A DNA stretch of 51,017 nt from Halochromatium sp. (GTDB lineage Bacteria; Pseudomonadota; Gammaproteobacteria; Chromatiales; Chromatiaceae), in assembly GCA_010912705.1 (NCBI GenBank), contig POWB01000005.1, positions 132,501 to 183,517 of the forward strand, in the 5' to 3' direction. The notes below the pieces were generated by a model. That model saw nothing but the letters and a program-made list of their open reading frames with translations, was not told the origin of the DNA and did no database searches. Positions 22,315-32,311 of the stretch are shown piece after piece; within the stretch, counting starts at the first letter, position 1, and the number at the start of each line of letters is the position of its first letter. The position numbers and the translations under genes were made by a program.

Positions 22315-23691
22315 CTAGAAAAAGGTCACGCCGACCTGAAACAGCTTTTCCACCTCGGGTACGCGGAGCCGGTCTTGCAAGAACAGGATCACGTGGTCCT
22401 CAGACTCAATGAAGGTATCGTGGTGGGCGATCAGGACCTCATCGCCCCGGACGATCGCGCCAATGCTGGCACCTTTGGGAAGGTTGATCGCTTCGATCGG
22501 CCGCCCCACCACCTTAGAAGAGCCCTGGTCACCATGGGCGACCGCCTCAATCGCCTCGGCGGCACCGCGGCGCAGCGAGTGCACCATCACCACATCGCCT
22601 CGGCGCACATGCTTCAACAGGCTGCCGATGGTCGCCTGTTGCGGTGAGATTGCGACATCGATGGGGCCGCTCTGGACCAGGTCAACATAGGCGGTACGGT
22701 TGATCAGCGCCATGACCTTGCGTGCCCCCAGACGTTTCGCCAGCATCGCCGAGAGGATATTGGCCTCGTCGTCATTGGTGACGGCGCAGAAGACATCGGT
22801 ATCCTCGATGTTCTCCTCCAGCAACAGCTCCTCATCCGCTGCATCACCATGCAGCACGATGGTGCGCTCGAGCGCCTCGGCGATGTGCTTACAGCGCTCA
22901 AGGTCACTCTCGATCACCTTGACCCGGAAATTCCGCTCGGTCACCCGTGCAAGACGCGTCCCGATGTTGCCGCCACCAGCAAAGATCAGCCGCTTATAGG
23001 GCTTGTCGAGCCGCCGAAGCTCACTCATCACTGAGCGGATATGCTTGGGCGCGGCGACGAAGAAGACCTCGTCGTCGGCCTCGATCACCGTATCGCCCTC
23101 GGGCTGAATGGCGCGATCCTGGCGATAGATCGCCGCCACCCGGGCGTCGATGTGCGGCATGTGATCATAGAGGGCGCGCAGCTCGTGCCCGACCAAGGGG
23201 CCGCCGTAATAGGCACGGACCGCGACCAGCCTGACTCGACCGTTGGCAAAGTCGGTGACCTGCAGTGCCCCCGGATTCTGGATCAGGCGCAGGATATAGT
23301 CGGTGACCAGCTGTTCGGGACTGATGGTGACGTCGATATTAAAGGCATCGCCGCCGAACAAGGCCTGATGATGGTCGAGAAAGCCCTGAGCGCGCACGCA
23401 GGCAATCTTGGTCGGGGTGTGAAACAGCGTATAGGCGACCTGGCAGGCGACCATATTGGTCTCGTCGCTGTTGGTCACCGCGATGATCATCTCGGCGTCC
23501 TCGCCGCCAGCGCGCATGAGCACGTCTGGCTGGGCACCATGGCCCTGCAGGGTGCGCAGGTCGAAGCGATCAGCAAGCTCGCGCAAGCGCTGCGCGCTGG
23601 TGTCGACCACGGTGATATCGTTGGCCTCGTTGACCAGGTTGGCGGCGACCGAGGTGCCAACCTGACCGGCGCCCAGGATGATGATCTTCAT
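22315..23691 (-). CDS. trkA: Trk system potassium regulatory subunit TrkA
   Basis: A 458-aa cytoplasmic gating protein made of two RCK repeats. Each half has an NAD-binding Rossmann strand: [19 protein letters not shown] at residues 1-19 and [17 protein letters not shown] near 235-251. Each is followed by a TrkA_C ligand domain (the last ends VGVTFF). NAD(H) or ATP binding opens the TrkH channel. Length matches E. coli TrkA (458 aa). It lies between ntrX (47 bp upstream) and trkH, on the same strand. Confidence 0.96.
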   Translation of the reverse strand: MKIIILGAGQVGTSVAANLVNEANDITVVDTSAQRLRELADRFDLRTLQGHGAQPDVLMRAGGEDAEMIIAVTNSDETNMVACQVAYTLFHTPTKIACVRAQGFLDHHQALFGGDAFNIDVTISPEQLVTDYILRLIQNPGALQVTDFANGRVRLVAVRAYYGGPLVGHELRALYDHMPHIDARVAAIYRQDRAIQPEGDTVIEADDEVFFVAAPKHIRSVMSELRRLDKPYKRLIFAGGGNIGTRLARVTERNFRVKVIESDLERCKHIAEALERTIVLHGDAADEELLLEENIEDTDVFCAVTNDDEANILSAMLAKRLGARKVMALINRTAYVDLVQSGPIDVAISPQQATIGSLLKHVRRGDVVMVHSLRRGAAEAIEAVAHGDQGSSKVVGRPIEAINLPKGASIGAIVRGDEVLIAHHDTFIESEDHVILFLQDRLRVPEVEKLFQVGVTFF

Positions 23692-23738
23692 CGGCAGCTA
23701 GCCACTGGCTGCTGGTACTCTCTGGCGCGTGACCCGGC

Positions 23739-25106
23739 TCACCGCCGCTCCTTGATCTCGATGCCGAGCGAGCGCAGCTTACGATAGAGATGAGTGCGCT
23801 CCATCCCCGCCTCCTTCGCCATCTTGCTGACATTGCCGGCGTGCTTGCCGAGCTGATACTCGAGATAGGCCTTCTCGAACTGTTCGCGTGCTTGGCGGAG
23901 CGGCTGATCGAACGAGACCAAGCCCTCAAGCGGCTGACTCGGGACTGGCGGACTCGAGCCGAGTGCGGTCTCGACCTCGTTCTGGGTGATCTCGTCGCCG
24001 GCGCCGAGGATCAGGAGGCGCTGCACCAGATTCTTCAGCTCGCGCACATTGCCGGGCCAGCCATAGTTGCGCAGGAAGTTCTGCGCGCCGACGCTGAAGC
24101 GCCGATAGGGCAGCTTCTCATGGGTCGCGAAGTAATCGACGTAGTAGTTGAGCAGGTCCGGGATGTCCTCCGCATGTTCGCGCAGCGGTGGGATATGCAA
24201 CGGCACCACGTTTAGATGGTAGAACAGATCCTCACGGAAGTGACCGGCTCGCACCTCTTCTTTCAGATCGCGCTGTGTCGCAGCAACGATGCGCACATCG
24301 ATGGACACCGGCTCGCTGCCACCAACCCGCAGGAAGGAGCCTGTATCCAGTGCGCCGAGCAGCTGGCCCTGCGCCTCGAGATCCATATCCGCCACCTCGT
24401 CGAGGAGCAGGGTGCCGCCAGCGGCCTGCTCGAGGCTGCCGTAGTGGACTTGATTGTTCTCCTCGCTGCCGAACAGCTCCCGAGCGGCATTACCACGGGC
24501 GATCGCCGAGACCCCGAGATCGATGAACGGGCGCTCCTTGCGCGCGCTCTGAGTATGCAAATAATGCGCGAAGGTCTCGCGTCCAGTGCCGGCCTCGCCG
24601 GTGATCAGCACCCAGGTGTCGTGCTGGGCGATGCGCTTGACCTGCTCGCGGAGCCGCTGCATCGAGGCTGAGCGACCAGCGGGCTCGAGCACCAGCGCTG
24701 GACGCCGCCGCAGACCAACATTCTCGCGCACCAGCTTATCGGCCTCGAGGGCGCGCTCGACGGTCAACAGCAGCTTGGCCATCGACAGCGGCTTCTCGAG
24801 GAAGTCGTAGGCGCCAAGTCGGGTCGCCTCGACGGCGGTTTCGACGTTGCCATGGCCGGACATCATGATCACCGGGCAGGGGAGGCCTTGATTCTCCGAC
24901 CATTCTTTCAACAGCGTGATGCCGTCTAGGTCGGGCATCCAGATGTCGAGCAGCATGAGATCGGGTCGTCGGTCGCGCAATGAGTGCCTGGCGGCCTCCC
25001 CATTTTCTGCGCCCGCGACCTCGTAGCCCTCGTCTTCGAGAATATCCCGAACGGTCTCGCGGATGTCTGGCTCGTCGTCGACGACCAGGATGTGGGTTGC
25101 GCTCAT
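23739..25106 (-). CDS. ntrX: NtrX-like response regulator, atypical AAA+ domain
   Basis: A 455-aa regulator. Receiver domain at residues 1-120, with Asp10-Asp11 and the phosphoacceptor Asp54 (LMLLDIWMPDLDG). An AAA+ domain spans about 145-370. A Fis-type helix-turn-helix is at the C terminus (AGNVSKMAKEAGMERTHLYR). Two departures from sigma-54 activators are plain. Walker A reads GEAGTGRE, with Arg176 for the Lys, and the GAFTGA loop expected after ELFG is replaced by SEENNQVHYG (213-223). Walker B (GGTLLLDEVADM) is kept. Direct activation of sigma-54 polymerase is therefore unlikely; NtrX proteins of other groups also lack GAFTGA. Start overlaps the ntrY stop by 4 bp. Confidence 0.88.
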   Translation of the reverse strand: MSATHILVVDDEPDIRETVRDILEDEGYEVAGAENGEAARHSLRDRRPDLMLLDIWMPDLDGITLLKEWSENQGLPCPVIMMSGHGNVETAVEATRLGAYDFLEKPLSMAKLLLTVERALEADKLVRENVGLRRRPALVLEPAGRSASMQRLREQVKRIAQHDTWVLITGEAGTGRETFAHYLHTQSARKERPFIDLGVSAIARGNAARELFGSEENNQVHYGSLEQAAGGTLLLDEVADMDLEAQGQLLGALDTGSFLRVGGSEPVSIDVRIVAATQRDLKEEVRAGHFREDLFYHLNVVPLHIPPLREHAEDIPDLLNYYVDYFATHEKLPYRRFSVGAQNFLRNYGWPGNVRELKNLVQRLLILGAGDEITQNEVETALGSSPPVPSQPLEGLVSFDQPLRQAREQFEKAYLEYQLGKHAGNVSKMAKEAGMERTHLYRKLRSLGIEIKERR

Positions 25107-27310
25107 GATGTTCCTGCTTGCGGCATGCTGGGCGTTCCGGGGCTATTGCTGATAGGCAATCGTGCGGTGAACCGGGCGCCCGTTTCGACATTATCGGCCC
25201 GAATGATACCGCCATGCTCCTCGATTATCTTCTTCACGATGGAAAGTCCAAGTCCAGTCCCCTTCGATTTTGAGGTGACATAGGGGTCGAACAGGCGTCC
25301 GATGAGGTCTGGGTCAATGCCATGGCCGTTGTCTTCAACCAGCAGCTCGACCGCCGGCCTATCCTCGTCCTCGACCCACTGTGTTGCAACTAAGATACGG
25401 GGATCTTCGCGCTCCTCAAGTGCCTCGATCGCATTCTTGACCAGATTGTGGATCACCTGACGCAGCCGTTTTGAATCGCCGCGGATCATCGCCCCGCCAG
25501 CGTCGAGCGACTTGGTGATCTTGACCGGCCCCGCGCGATAGAGCTCCATGACCTCGTTGACGAGCGTATCGAGCAGGAACGGCTCCTGCTGCATCTCGGG
25601 GGTGCGCGCGTAGCTGGCGAAGTCGTTGACCATCGCCTTCATCGCCTCGACCTGCTGCACGATGGTGTGCGTGGAGCGATCGACGATCTTGGCGTCTGCC
25701 TCCGGCAGCTTGCGTAGCAGCTTGTGCCGCAAGCGCTCGGCTGAAAGCTGAATCGGTGTCAGCGGATTCTTGATCTCGTGTGCGAGCCGGCGTGCTACCT
25801 CGCCCCAGGCGGCATCTCGCTGGGCGCGGATCAGGGTGGTGATGTCATCGAAGACGACGACATGATCGGCATTCGGCTCCGCGTCCTCAGCGCTGCCGCT
25901 AGAGGCCATCACCGGCAGTGGGCTGCCACGGCACATCAGCACCTGGCGGCCATCGGCGCCGAACAGCGTGATCTCCTCGCGCCAGTCACGGCCGCTACCG
26001 ATCCGGCGGCCGACGATCTCGCACCAATGCGCGAGCCTAGGATACTGCGTCGCCACGGCGGCCAAGGGCATCGGTGAGCGGTCATCGAGCTCAATGGCCA
26101 GGATTTGACGCGCTGCAGCGTTGCTGGTGCGCAGCGCGTTATGCTCATCAAAGGCCATCACCCCCGAGGAGAGCCGGCTCAGCAGGGTCTCCAGATAGGC
26201 CCGTTGCGACTCGACCGCCTGCTGGCTCTGCTCGGCCTCATCGCGCGCCTGGGCGATACGTCGCGTCATGGCGTTGAAGGAGGCAACCAGGAAGGCGAGC
26301 TCATCGTCGTGGCGCGGCAGCGGTAGCTGCTGCTCATAGTCGCCATCGGCGATGGCGCGGGTGCCATGGGCAATATCGGCAATCGGGTCGGACAGTGCCC
26401 GGGCGGTTCGGAACGCGATTAGCAGCGCCGCCATGAAGCCAAAGACCAGCACCAGTGAGAGCGTGATCGAGAAACTGAACTTGAGCGATTGGCGCAGGAA
26501 CGAGAGTTCAGTGTAGCGGTTGTAGGCGCCTTCCAATCGGGCTGCAAGCTCGGTGATCCGAGCTGAGGTCGGGAAGATGGCTTGCAGCAACAGCGGCCGC
26601 GCACCTGGGTCGCGCACCAGCACCCGCACCACGAGCTCGCCGCTGGCGCCCGGCTCTAGCCCAACGTAGTCGATGCCGCGACGCACATGCTGCATGACCT
26701 CGCGCTCGGGCTGATCGGGCACCAGCTGCAGGGGATCATCGCTAGCGGTTGCTAGCACCTGGCCACTGCGATCGAACAGCGTCAGCTCGAGCGCGCCGGC
26801 CTGCCGACGCAAGGTGCCTAGGGTCAGCGTCAGCGCCGTCGCCGAGCGGTCCTGGATGCCGTTCAGCAACTGGGCGCTGTACTTCATCAGCACACGCTGA
26901 TTGAGGTCGAGTGAGGCCTGATTGAGGGTCAAGGCGTCTTCCATCGCGGAATCGATCTCGACATCAAACCAGCTGTCGATGCCGCGCATCAGAAAGGTCA
27001 GCGAGTAGTAATAGACCACGCCCACCGGCAGCAGCGAGATCAGTGCGAACATCGCCAGCAGCCGTGCGGCGAGTCGGGAGCCCGCGGCCTGGCGGCGCAA
27101 CGCCCGCACCAGCCGCACCGAGTTGACGCTCACCAGCAACGCCAGCACCAGCAGGCCGAGCAGCACCAAGACCAGTAAGGGCACGAAGATGCGGCTTAGG
27201 GCCTCGGAGTTCTGCACCGCGTTGGTCATCAGGTGCAGGGCCACCATCAGGATGACCAGGAGCACCCCGACAGCAATGGCGCCGGGCTGCAGCAGCTGTC
27301 GCTTCAGCAT
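25103..27310 (-). CDS. ntrY: NtrY-like membrane sensor histidine kinase
   Basis: A 735-aa kinase. Hydrophobic segments at about residues 10-30, 40-60, 85-105 and 285-305 enclose a periplasmic sensor region. Next come a HAMP segment (ARALSDPIADIAHGTRAIAD), a PAS-like segment (LSSGVMAFDEHNALRTSNAA), the phospho-His motif ARRLAHEIKNPLTPIQLSAE and a HATPase domain (NLVKNAIEAL, DNGHGIDPDLIG, KGTGLGLSIVKKI). The ligand is unknown; relatives respond to nitrogen or redox state. The ATG at 27310 lies 2 bp after the DUF4390 stop. An in-frame GTG at 27331 would make the two genes overlap. Partner of NtrX, coupled by a 4-bp overlap. Confidence 0.9.
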   Translation of the reverse strand: MLKRQLLQPGAIAVGVLLVILMVALHLMTNAVQNSEALSRIFVPLLVLVLLGLLVLALLVSVNSVRLVRALRRQAAGSRLAARLLAMFALISLLPVGVVYYYSLTFLMRGIDSWFDVEIDSAMEDALTLNQASLDLNQRVLMKYSAQLLNGIQDRSATALTLTLGTLRRQAGALELTLFDRSGQVLATASDDPLQLVPDQPEREVMQHVRRGIDYVGLEPGASGELVVRVLVRDPGARPLLLQAIFPTSARITELAARLEGAYNRYTELSFLRQSLKFSFSITLSLVLVFGFMAALLIAFRTARALSDPIADIAHGTRAIADGDYEQQLPLPRHDDELAFLVASFNAMTRRIAQARDEAEQSQQAVESQRAYLETLLSRLSSGVMAFDEHNALRTSNAAARQILAIELDDRSPMPLAAVATQYPRLAHWCEIVGRRIGSGRDWREEITLFGADGRQVLMCRGSPLPVMASSGSAEDAEPNADHVVVFDDITTLIRAQRDAAWGEVARRLAHEIKNPLTPIQLSAERLRHKLLRKLPEADAKIVDRSTHTIVQQVEAMKAMVNDFASYARTPEMQQEPFLLDTLVNEVMELYRAGPVKITKSLDAGGAMIRGDSKRLRQVIHNLVKNAIEALEEREDPRILVATQWVEDEDRPAVELLVEDNGHGIDPDLIGRLFDPYVTSKSKGTGLGLSIVKKIIEEHGGIIRADNVETGARFTARLPISNSPGTPSMPQAGTS

Positions 27311-27312
27311 GC

Positions 27313-27930
27313 TCAAGGTGTCAGCGGCCACTTGGTCCAGCCGGTGCTCTGCTTCCAGCCAGAGCGCAGATAGGCCATCGGACGTAGCGGCAGCGGTAGC
27401 TCCTCGATGTCGAGCGAGGCACGCAGATGGACCTCGTAGGCCTGATGGGAATCGAGCCGCTTCTCACTGATGAGATAGAGATCCTTGAACTCGCCGAGGG
27501 CGGCAATGGCGGCCTGGCGGGTGACGAAGGTGCGCCCGCCTTCTTCGCCCGGCAGACGCGAGACCAGGTAGCGCTCAGACAGCGGCTTGAAGCGAATGCG
27601 ATAGCGCAGGCGTTGGTCGACCAGGCTTTCATCCCAGATCCAGGCGCCTTGCTCACGTACCTGGATATGCACCAGGATGGTCAGGGGGACGCCGTTTTCG
27701 AGCGCCTCTAAGGCCCGCTCGCTGAAGCTATAGTCGATCTCGGCCGAGAGGAGGATGCTGCCATCCATGCGTTTGGTCTTGGCATCGATGACAGTGAAAT
27801 CCTCAGCGGCTAGCGCGGGCTGGCTCAGGATAGTGGTCAACGTCAGTGCGAGCGCTAGCGTCAAGATTGGCCTGAGCCGGCCCAAGGCTCCGGACAAGGG
27901 CGACCAGCGCAGCCTTGGAATCGGCGTCAT
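27313..27930 (-). CDS. DUF4390 family exported protein
   Basis: A 205-aa protein of a family found between rsmB and ntrY in many proteobacteria. After a basic stretch there is a signal segment (about residues 18-42, ILTLALALTLTTILSQPALA). The mature part is mostly beta-strands: LLSAEIDYSFSERALEALEN, GVPLTILVHIQV, RLRYRIRFKPLSERYLV and PLRPMAYLRSGW. The ATG at 27930 overlaps the rsmB stop as ATGA. An upstream start at 28005 would lie well inside rsmB and is unlikely. Function unknown; its constant position before ntrY suggests a periplasmic partner of that kinase. Confidence 0.8.
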   Translation of the reverse strand: MTPIPRLRWSPLSGALGRLRPILTLALALTLTTILSQPALAAEDFTVIDAKTKRMDGSILLSAEIDYSFSERALEALENGVPLTILVHIQVREQGAWIWDESLVDQRLRYRIRFKPLSERYLVSRLPGEEGGRTFVTRQAAIAALGEFKDLYLISEKRLDSHQAYEVHLRASLDIEELPLPLRPMAYLRSGWKQSTGWTKWPLTP

Positions 27931-29270
27931 TGCTTGCCCAAGAGTGCGAAGTAGAAGCCATCCGGACCCTGGTCGCTCGGCAGCAGCTGGCGGCCATGGC
28001 TGCATGCCACGCCCAAGGTCGTCGGTAGCGGCTGCTCACTGGCATCGCTATGGCGCTTCAGGAAGCTGGCGATCTGCGCCTGGTTCTCGTCCGGCAGCAA
28101 AGAGCAAGTCAGGTAGAGTAGGCGTCCGCCCGGTGCCAGCAGGTCCCAAAGCGCTTCTAGCATCTTTGCTTGGACTTGGGCTAAAGCCGCGATGTCGGCG
28201 TCGCAGCGCAGGCGTTTGATATCCGGATGGCGGCGCATCACGCCGGTCGCCGAGCAGGGCGCATCGAGCAGGATGGCCTGATAGGGTGCATCGGCCCAGC
28301 TGGTATGGGGCTGGGTTGCATCGCCCACCTGGACCCGAGCCTGCAGCCCCAAGCGATGCAGATTAGCCTGCACCGCCTCCAGCCGCTCAGCACTGTGATC
28401 GATCGCGGTCAGCGCAAGCTGGCCTGGCGCCTGCTCGAGTAGGTGCGCTGTTTTTCCGCCCGGTGCCGCGCAGGCATCGAGGAGGCGCTCACCAGGCTGC
28501 GGTGCGAGCAGGGGGGCCGCCCATTGCGCGCCGGCATCTTGCACCGAGACCAGACCATCGCTGAAGCCGGGTAGGGCCTCGGCTGCAACTGGCTGCAACA
28601 ACCGCAGCGCCTGCGGCTGATGGGGCAGCCGCTCAGCCGCGATGCCGGCTGCACTGAGCTGCGTGGCATAGTCATCGGTATTGATGCGCTGCAGGTTGAC
28701 GCGCAGAAACATCGGCGCTCGGCCGTTGCTGGCGGCGACCAGCGCCTGCCACTGCTCAGGCCAGGCAGCGCGCAATCGCTGCAGGAGCCAGCTCGGCATC
28801 AGCCAGTGCGCTGCCGCTTGTTGATCGACCGCGGCCAGCAGCTCGGTACGCTCACGCTGAAAGCGTCGCAGGCTGGCGTTGACCAGGCCAACCGCCCGCG
28901 GGCGTTGCAAGAGCCGGGTGGCGGCGACCGTTGCCGAGACGGCGGCGTGATCAGGGATGCGCAGCGCGATGAGCTGATAGAGACCGACTATCAGCAGCGA
29001 GCCAAGGATGCGATCCTTGGGCTTGAGGGGGCGCTGGAGCAAGCGATTGGTCAAGGCCTCCAGCCGCGGTAACAGCCGTAGTGCGCCATAGGTGAGTTCG
29101 CTGAGTAAGGCCCGATCCCGAGCATCGATGGGGGCCTTGCTGGTCGCGAGTGCGTCAGTGAGCGAGCGGCCGTCGACACGCACGGCATGCAGGACCTGGG
29201 CTGCCTCCGCGCGAACTGCTGCACCGCTAGGCTCGGGCGGCGGCCCTGGTCTAGACAAGGCGCGTGCCAT
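27927..29270 (-). CDS. rsmB: 16S rRNA m5C967 methyltransferase
   Basis: A 447-aa enzyme (formerly Sun/Fmu) that methylates C967 of 16S rRNA. The N-terminal NusB-like RNA-binding domain (about residues 20-150) is followed by the methyltransferase: SAM motif LLDACAAPGGKTAHLLE, LDAPCSATGVMRRHPDIKRL and the catalytic motif LTCSLLPDENQAQ. The ATG at 29270 (MARALSRPG) overlaps the end of fmt by 20 bp and gives the family length. The open frame extends to 29594 inside fmt, but that part is composition-driven and not homologous. Middle gene of the def-to-trkH operon. Confidence 0.95.
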   Translation of the reverse strand: MARALSRPGPPPEPSGAAVRAEAAQVLHAVRVDGRSLTDALATSKAPIDARDRALLSELTYGALRLLPRLEALTNRLLQRPLKPKDRILGSLLIVGLYQLIALRIPDHAAVSATVAATRLLQRPRAVGLVNASLRRFQRERTELLAAVDQQAAAHWLMPSWLLQRLRAAWPEQWQALVAASNGRAPMFLRVNLQRINTDDYATQLSAAGIAAERLPHQPQALRLLQPVAAEALPGFSDGLVSVQDAGAQWAAPLLAPQPGERLLDACAAPGGKTAHLLEQAPGQLALTAIDHSAERLEAVQANLHRLGLQARVQVGDATQPHTSWADAPYQAILLDAPCSATGVMRRHPDIKRLRCDADIAALAQVQAKMLEALWDLLAPGGRLLYLTCSLLPDENQAQIASFLKRHSDASEQPLPTTLGVACSHGRQLLPSDQGPDGFYFALLGKQ

Positions 29271-30201
29271 CGACCGGACGTGCGCGCGCGAAGTCGGCGG
29301 CACTGATCGGGCGCTTACCCGGCGCCTGCAAGCGCAGAATACGCAGCACGCCAGCGCCGGTTGCGACCTCGATGCCCGCGGCGCTGCTGCTGAGCACGGT
29401 GCCAGGGGCAGCCGTCTGGGATGGATCATCGGCATCCGCCTCAAGCGGGCAGGCCTCCCAGATACGCAAGACTTCGTCGTTGTAGCGGGTCTGCGCAACT
29501 GGCCAGGGATCGAAGGCGCGGATTTGGCGATCGATCTCGAGGGCAGGGCGCTGCCAGTCGATTGTCGACTCGCGCTTTTCGAGCTTAGTCGCATAGGTCG
29601 CCAACTGCGGGTCTTGCGGCTCAGGGGTCAGGCTGCCCTCGCAGATCGCCGGTAGCTTGTCGAGCAATAGCTTGGCGCCAATGGCGGCGAGCCGATCATG
29701 CAGGCTGCCGCCGGTCTCGCGCGGGCCAATGCGGGTGCGCTGGGTGGCGAAGACCGGCCCGGTATCCAGTCCCTGCTCCATCTGCATCAGGCTGATGCCG
29801 GTAGCGTCGTCACCCGCCGCGATCGCCCGCTGAATCGGTGCCGCGCCGCGCCATCGTGGCAGCAGCGAGGCATGGATGTTGATGCAGCCGAGGCTTGGGG
29901 TATTGAGCACGGCGGTGGGCAGAATGAGGCCGTAGGCGGCCACCACCATCAGCGCTGGTGAGAGCGCCTGCAACTGCTCGAGCGCCTCGGCGCCTTTCAG
30001 CGACACTGGCTGGAACACCGGGATGCCGGCGTCGAGCGCGGCCTGTTTGACCGGGCCGATTGCGGTCTTGCGACCGCGTCCGGCCGGGCGATCGGGCTGC
30101 GTGTAGACGCCAGCAACCGGCCAGTCGGCGGCGATCAGGGCGCTCAAGGCTGGCACCGCAAAGGCCGGTGTGCCGGCGAAAACGATGCGCGGCTGTGCCA
30201 T
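29251..30201 (-). CDS. fmt: Methionyl-tRNA formyltransferase
   Basis: A 316-aa enzyme that formylates initiator Met-tRNA using 10-formyl-tetrahydrofolate. Landmarks are RIVFAGTPAFAVPALSALI at the N terminus, PDRPAGRGRK, and the active-site block NIHASLLPRWRGAAPIQRAI with Asn, His and the folate-binding SLLP motif, then GDDATGISLMQMEQGLDTGP. The C-terminal OB-like tRNA-binding domain includes IRAFDPWPVAQT. The ATG at 30201 is preferred over an adjacent TTG. It lies downstream of def, as usual, with a 127-bp gap. Confidence 0.97.
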   Translation of the reverse strand: MAQPRIVFAGTPAFAVPALSALIAADWPVAGVYTQPDRPAGRGRKTAIGPVKQAALDAGIPVFQPVSLKGAEALEQLQALSPALMVVAAYGLILPTAVLNTPSLGCINIHASLLPRWRGAAPIQRAIAAGDDATGISLMQMEQGLDTGPVFATQRTRIGPRETGGSLHDRLAAIGAKLLLDKLPAICEGSLTPEPQDPQLATYATKLEKRESTIDWQRPALEIDRQIRAFDPWPVAQTRYNDEVLRIWEACPLEADADDPSQTAAPGTVLSSSAAGIEVATGAGVLRILRLQAPGKRPISAADFARARPVDGTRLV

Positions 30202-30328
30202 CAACGACTCCGCAACAAGGCCGCAGCCAGGTCAGGGTGCTCGCTAGCAGCGGCACTGGAGGGCAGCACCGCGATCATGCTAAAGAATAGGCTGCCAGGT
30301 CTAGGTACGCGCTGGTGCTCCCTTATCA

Positions 30329-30865
30329 TCAGATGACCTTCCGCTGCGTGTCGGTGGTGCTGGTCTGTGGTGCACGCCGTTCTTTCTCGAGCTTCTTGCG
30401 GATGCGTTGCCGCTTCAGCGAGGAGATATGATCGACGAACAGGCGGCCATCGAGGTGGTCGATCTCGTGCTGGATACAGACCGCAAGCAGGCCATCGGCC
30501 TCAAGCTCGAAGGACTCGCCGTCGCGGTTCAGTGCCCGCACGCGCACGCGCTCGGCGCGCTGTACGGTCTCAAAGAAGCCGGGCACCGAGAGGCAGCCTT
30601 CGTCCATCTCCTCGACGCCTTCGCGCTCGAGCAGCTCAGGGTTGATCAGGCAGAGCGGTTGCGCGTGATCCTCGGAGACGTCGATAACGACGACCCGTTT
30701 AGGGACGTTGACCTGGATCGCAGCCAGCCCGATGCCAGGTGCGGCATACATGGTCTCGAGCATGTCGTCGACCAGTTGGCGCGTGCTGTCATCGACCTCG
30801 GTAACAGGCTCCGCGGTGCGACGCAGACGTGCGTCGGGAAAGGTCAGGATATCGAGTAAAGCCAT
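30329..30865 (-). CDS. def: Peptide deformylase
   Basis: A 178-aa iron or zinc hydrolase that removes the formyl group from new proteins. All three motifs are present: GIGLAAIQV (44-52), EGCLSVPG (89-96, metal ligand Cys91) and QHEIDHLDG (132-140, ligands His133 and His137, catalytic Glu134). The C-terminal tail is basic ([16 protein letters not shown]), which helps ribosome contact in this family. First gene of the leftward operon. The 218 bp between it and the LysM gene must hold two divergent promoters, but I see no convincing consensus. Confidence 0.97.
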   Translation of the reverse strand: MALLDILTFPDARLRRTAEPVTEVDDSTRQLVDDMLETMYAAPGIGLAAIQVNVPKRVVVIDVSEDHAQPLCLINPELLEREGVEEMDEGCLSVPGFFETVQRAERVRVRALNRDGESFELEADGLLAVCIQHEIDHLDGRLFVDHISSLKRQRIRKKLEKERRAPQTSTTDTQRKVI

Positions 30866-31083
30866 AGCACATCTAGGTAAGGTCGGCGGCCCTAGCGTAA
30901 GGTACAGCCGAGCAAAAAGCCTTCGGATAACATTGCGATGATACCCTATTGTGCAAGAGGCCCGTCCGGCTTGCTAGTCTGTGCCTGAGCGTTGCGCCCG
31001 AGCGCTAGTGCTAGCCGTTCGCGCTGGAGTCAATCTCTGGAGTCAATGCTGAGTTGCGGCCGCGTGCGCCGTTCGGAGGTCAG

Positions 31084-32307
31084 ATGAACTCGATGGTCTT
31101 GCTCGGATCGCGCCTGGCTCGAGGCGTTTATATCTATCTCTACGCCACCGGCATGCTGTGCTTGGCTGTCTGGCCGGGGTTACTGACGGCGCAAGTCGCA
31201 CTGCAGCCCAATGCCCCTGAGACCTACAGCGTGCGTCCAGGCGATACCCTTTGGGGAATCGCTGGGCGCTTCCTGCGTGACCCTTGGCGTTGGCCCGAGG
31301 TCTGGGAAGGCAATCCGGAGGTCTCTGATCCGAATCGCATCTTTCCGGGTGAGCGCTTGGTGCTCGATACCAGCCGCGCTGGCGCGCCGCGCATCCGTCG
31401 AGCAACAAGCGGGATGCGGGTGGTGAAACTCTCGCCACGGGTCCGGGTCACCGAGCTGGATGCGGCGATACCGACCATCCCGATTGGCGCCGTCGCGCCC
31501 TTCCTGTCGCGCCCTTGGGTGGCCGACTCGCGTGCGCTTGACGACGCGCCCTATGTGGTGGGCTTTCCGGGCGAGCGCCTCCTCGCCGGGAGCGGCGACC
31601 AGATCTTTGTCCGTCGCATCATGACGGCGACGGATAGCGGCTTCGAGGTGTTGCGCCCGGGTGCAGCACTGCATGATCCGGTGACCAATGAGCTGCTCGG
31701 CTATGAGGCGGCCTATGTGGCGCAGGCCGAATTGGAGCGGACGGGTGATCCCGCGACCCTGCGGGTGATCAGCTCGGCAATGCAGATACAGATCGGCGAC
31801 CGCCTGCACCCGGCGCGCGATGAGCGGGCGATTCGCAGCTTTCTGCCGCATCCGGCGCCCGCGGGTTTGGAAGGGCATATCATCTCGGTGCTGGATGGCG
31901 TGTCGCAGATTGGTCAGTATGACGTCGTGGTGCTTGATCGCGGTTCCCGCGAGGGGGTCGAGGTGGGTCAGGTGTTTGGGATCTATCGCGGCGGTACCGA
32001 GGCACGAGATCAGGTGATTAACAATCGCAACGCCTGGAACTGGCGCGATGAGAGCCCGCTAGACAGCTCGTTCTGGCTCGGTGAATGGCAGATCACCGGC
32101 TGGGAGCGCGATCGGCCTGACCCCAACGCGCCGCTGCCGCTGCATCGCAAGGCCGAGCGTTTATCAGAGACCTATATCGTGCCTGATGCGAGGACTGGCA
32201 TCCTGATGGTGTTCAGGGTCTTTCCGCGTGTCAGCTTTGCGCTGGTGATGCGCGCGAATCGGGCGATTCACGTTGGCGAGATGGTTGCTCCACCGGATGA
32301 GCGCTGA
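31084..32307 (+). CDS. LysM domain protein, cell-envelope
   Basis: A 407-aa exported protein. Signal segment at about residues 10-37 (YLYATGMLCLAVWPGLLTAQ). A LysM domain at about 45-95 (YSVRPGDTLWGIAGRFLRDP then NRIFPGERLVL) should bind peptidoglycan. The rest (about 300 aa) is a beta-rich region seen in LysM proteins encoded before dprA in many gammaproteobacteria; its role is unknown. GGAGGT at 31075 precedes the ATG at 31084 by only 3 bp, so the ATG at 31093 is an alternative. It ends 4 bp before the chosen dprA start. Confidence 0.85.
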   Translation: MNSMVLLGSRLARGVYIYLYATGMLCLAVWPGLLTAQVALQPNAPETYSVRPGDTLWGIAGRFLRDPWRWPEVWEGNPEVSDPNRIFPGERLVLDTSRAGAPRIRRATSGMRVVKLSPRVRVTELDAAIPTIPIGAVAPFLSRPWVADSRALDDAPYVVGFPGERLLAGSGDQIFVRRIMTATDSGFEVLRPGAALHDPVTNELLGYEAAYVAQAELERTGDPATLRVISSAMQIQIGDRLHPARDERAIRSFLPHPAPAGLEGHIISVLDGVSQIGQYDVVVLDRGSREGVEVGQVFGIYRGGTEARDQVINNRNAWNWRDESPLDSSFWLGEWQITGWERDRPDPNAPLPLHRKAERLSETYIVPDARTGILMVFRVFPRVSFALVMRANRAIHVGEMVAPPDER

Positions 32308-32311
32308 TTGC

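Noticed and set aside
29271..29594. N-terminal extension of rsmB by 108 codons
   Set aside because: Overlaps fmt in another frame and lacks family similarity; the start at 29270 fits homologues.
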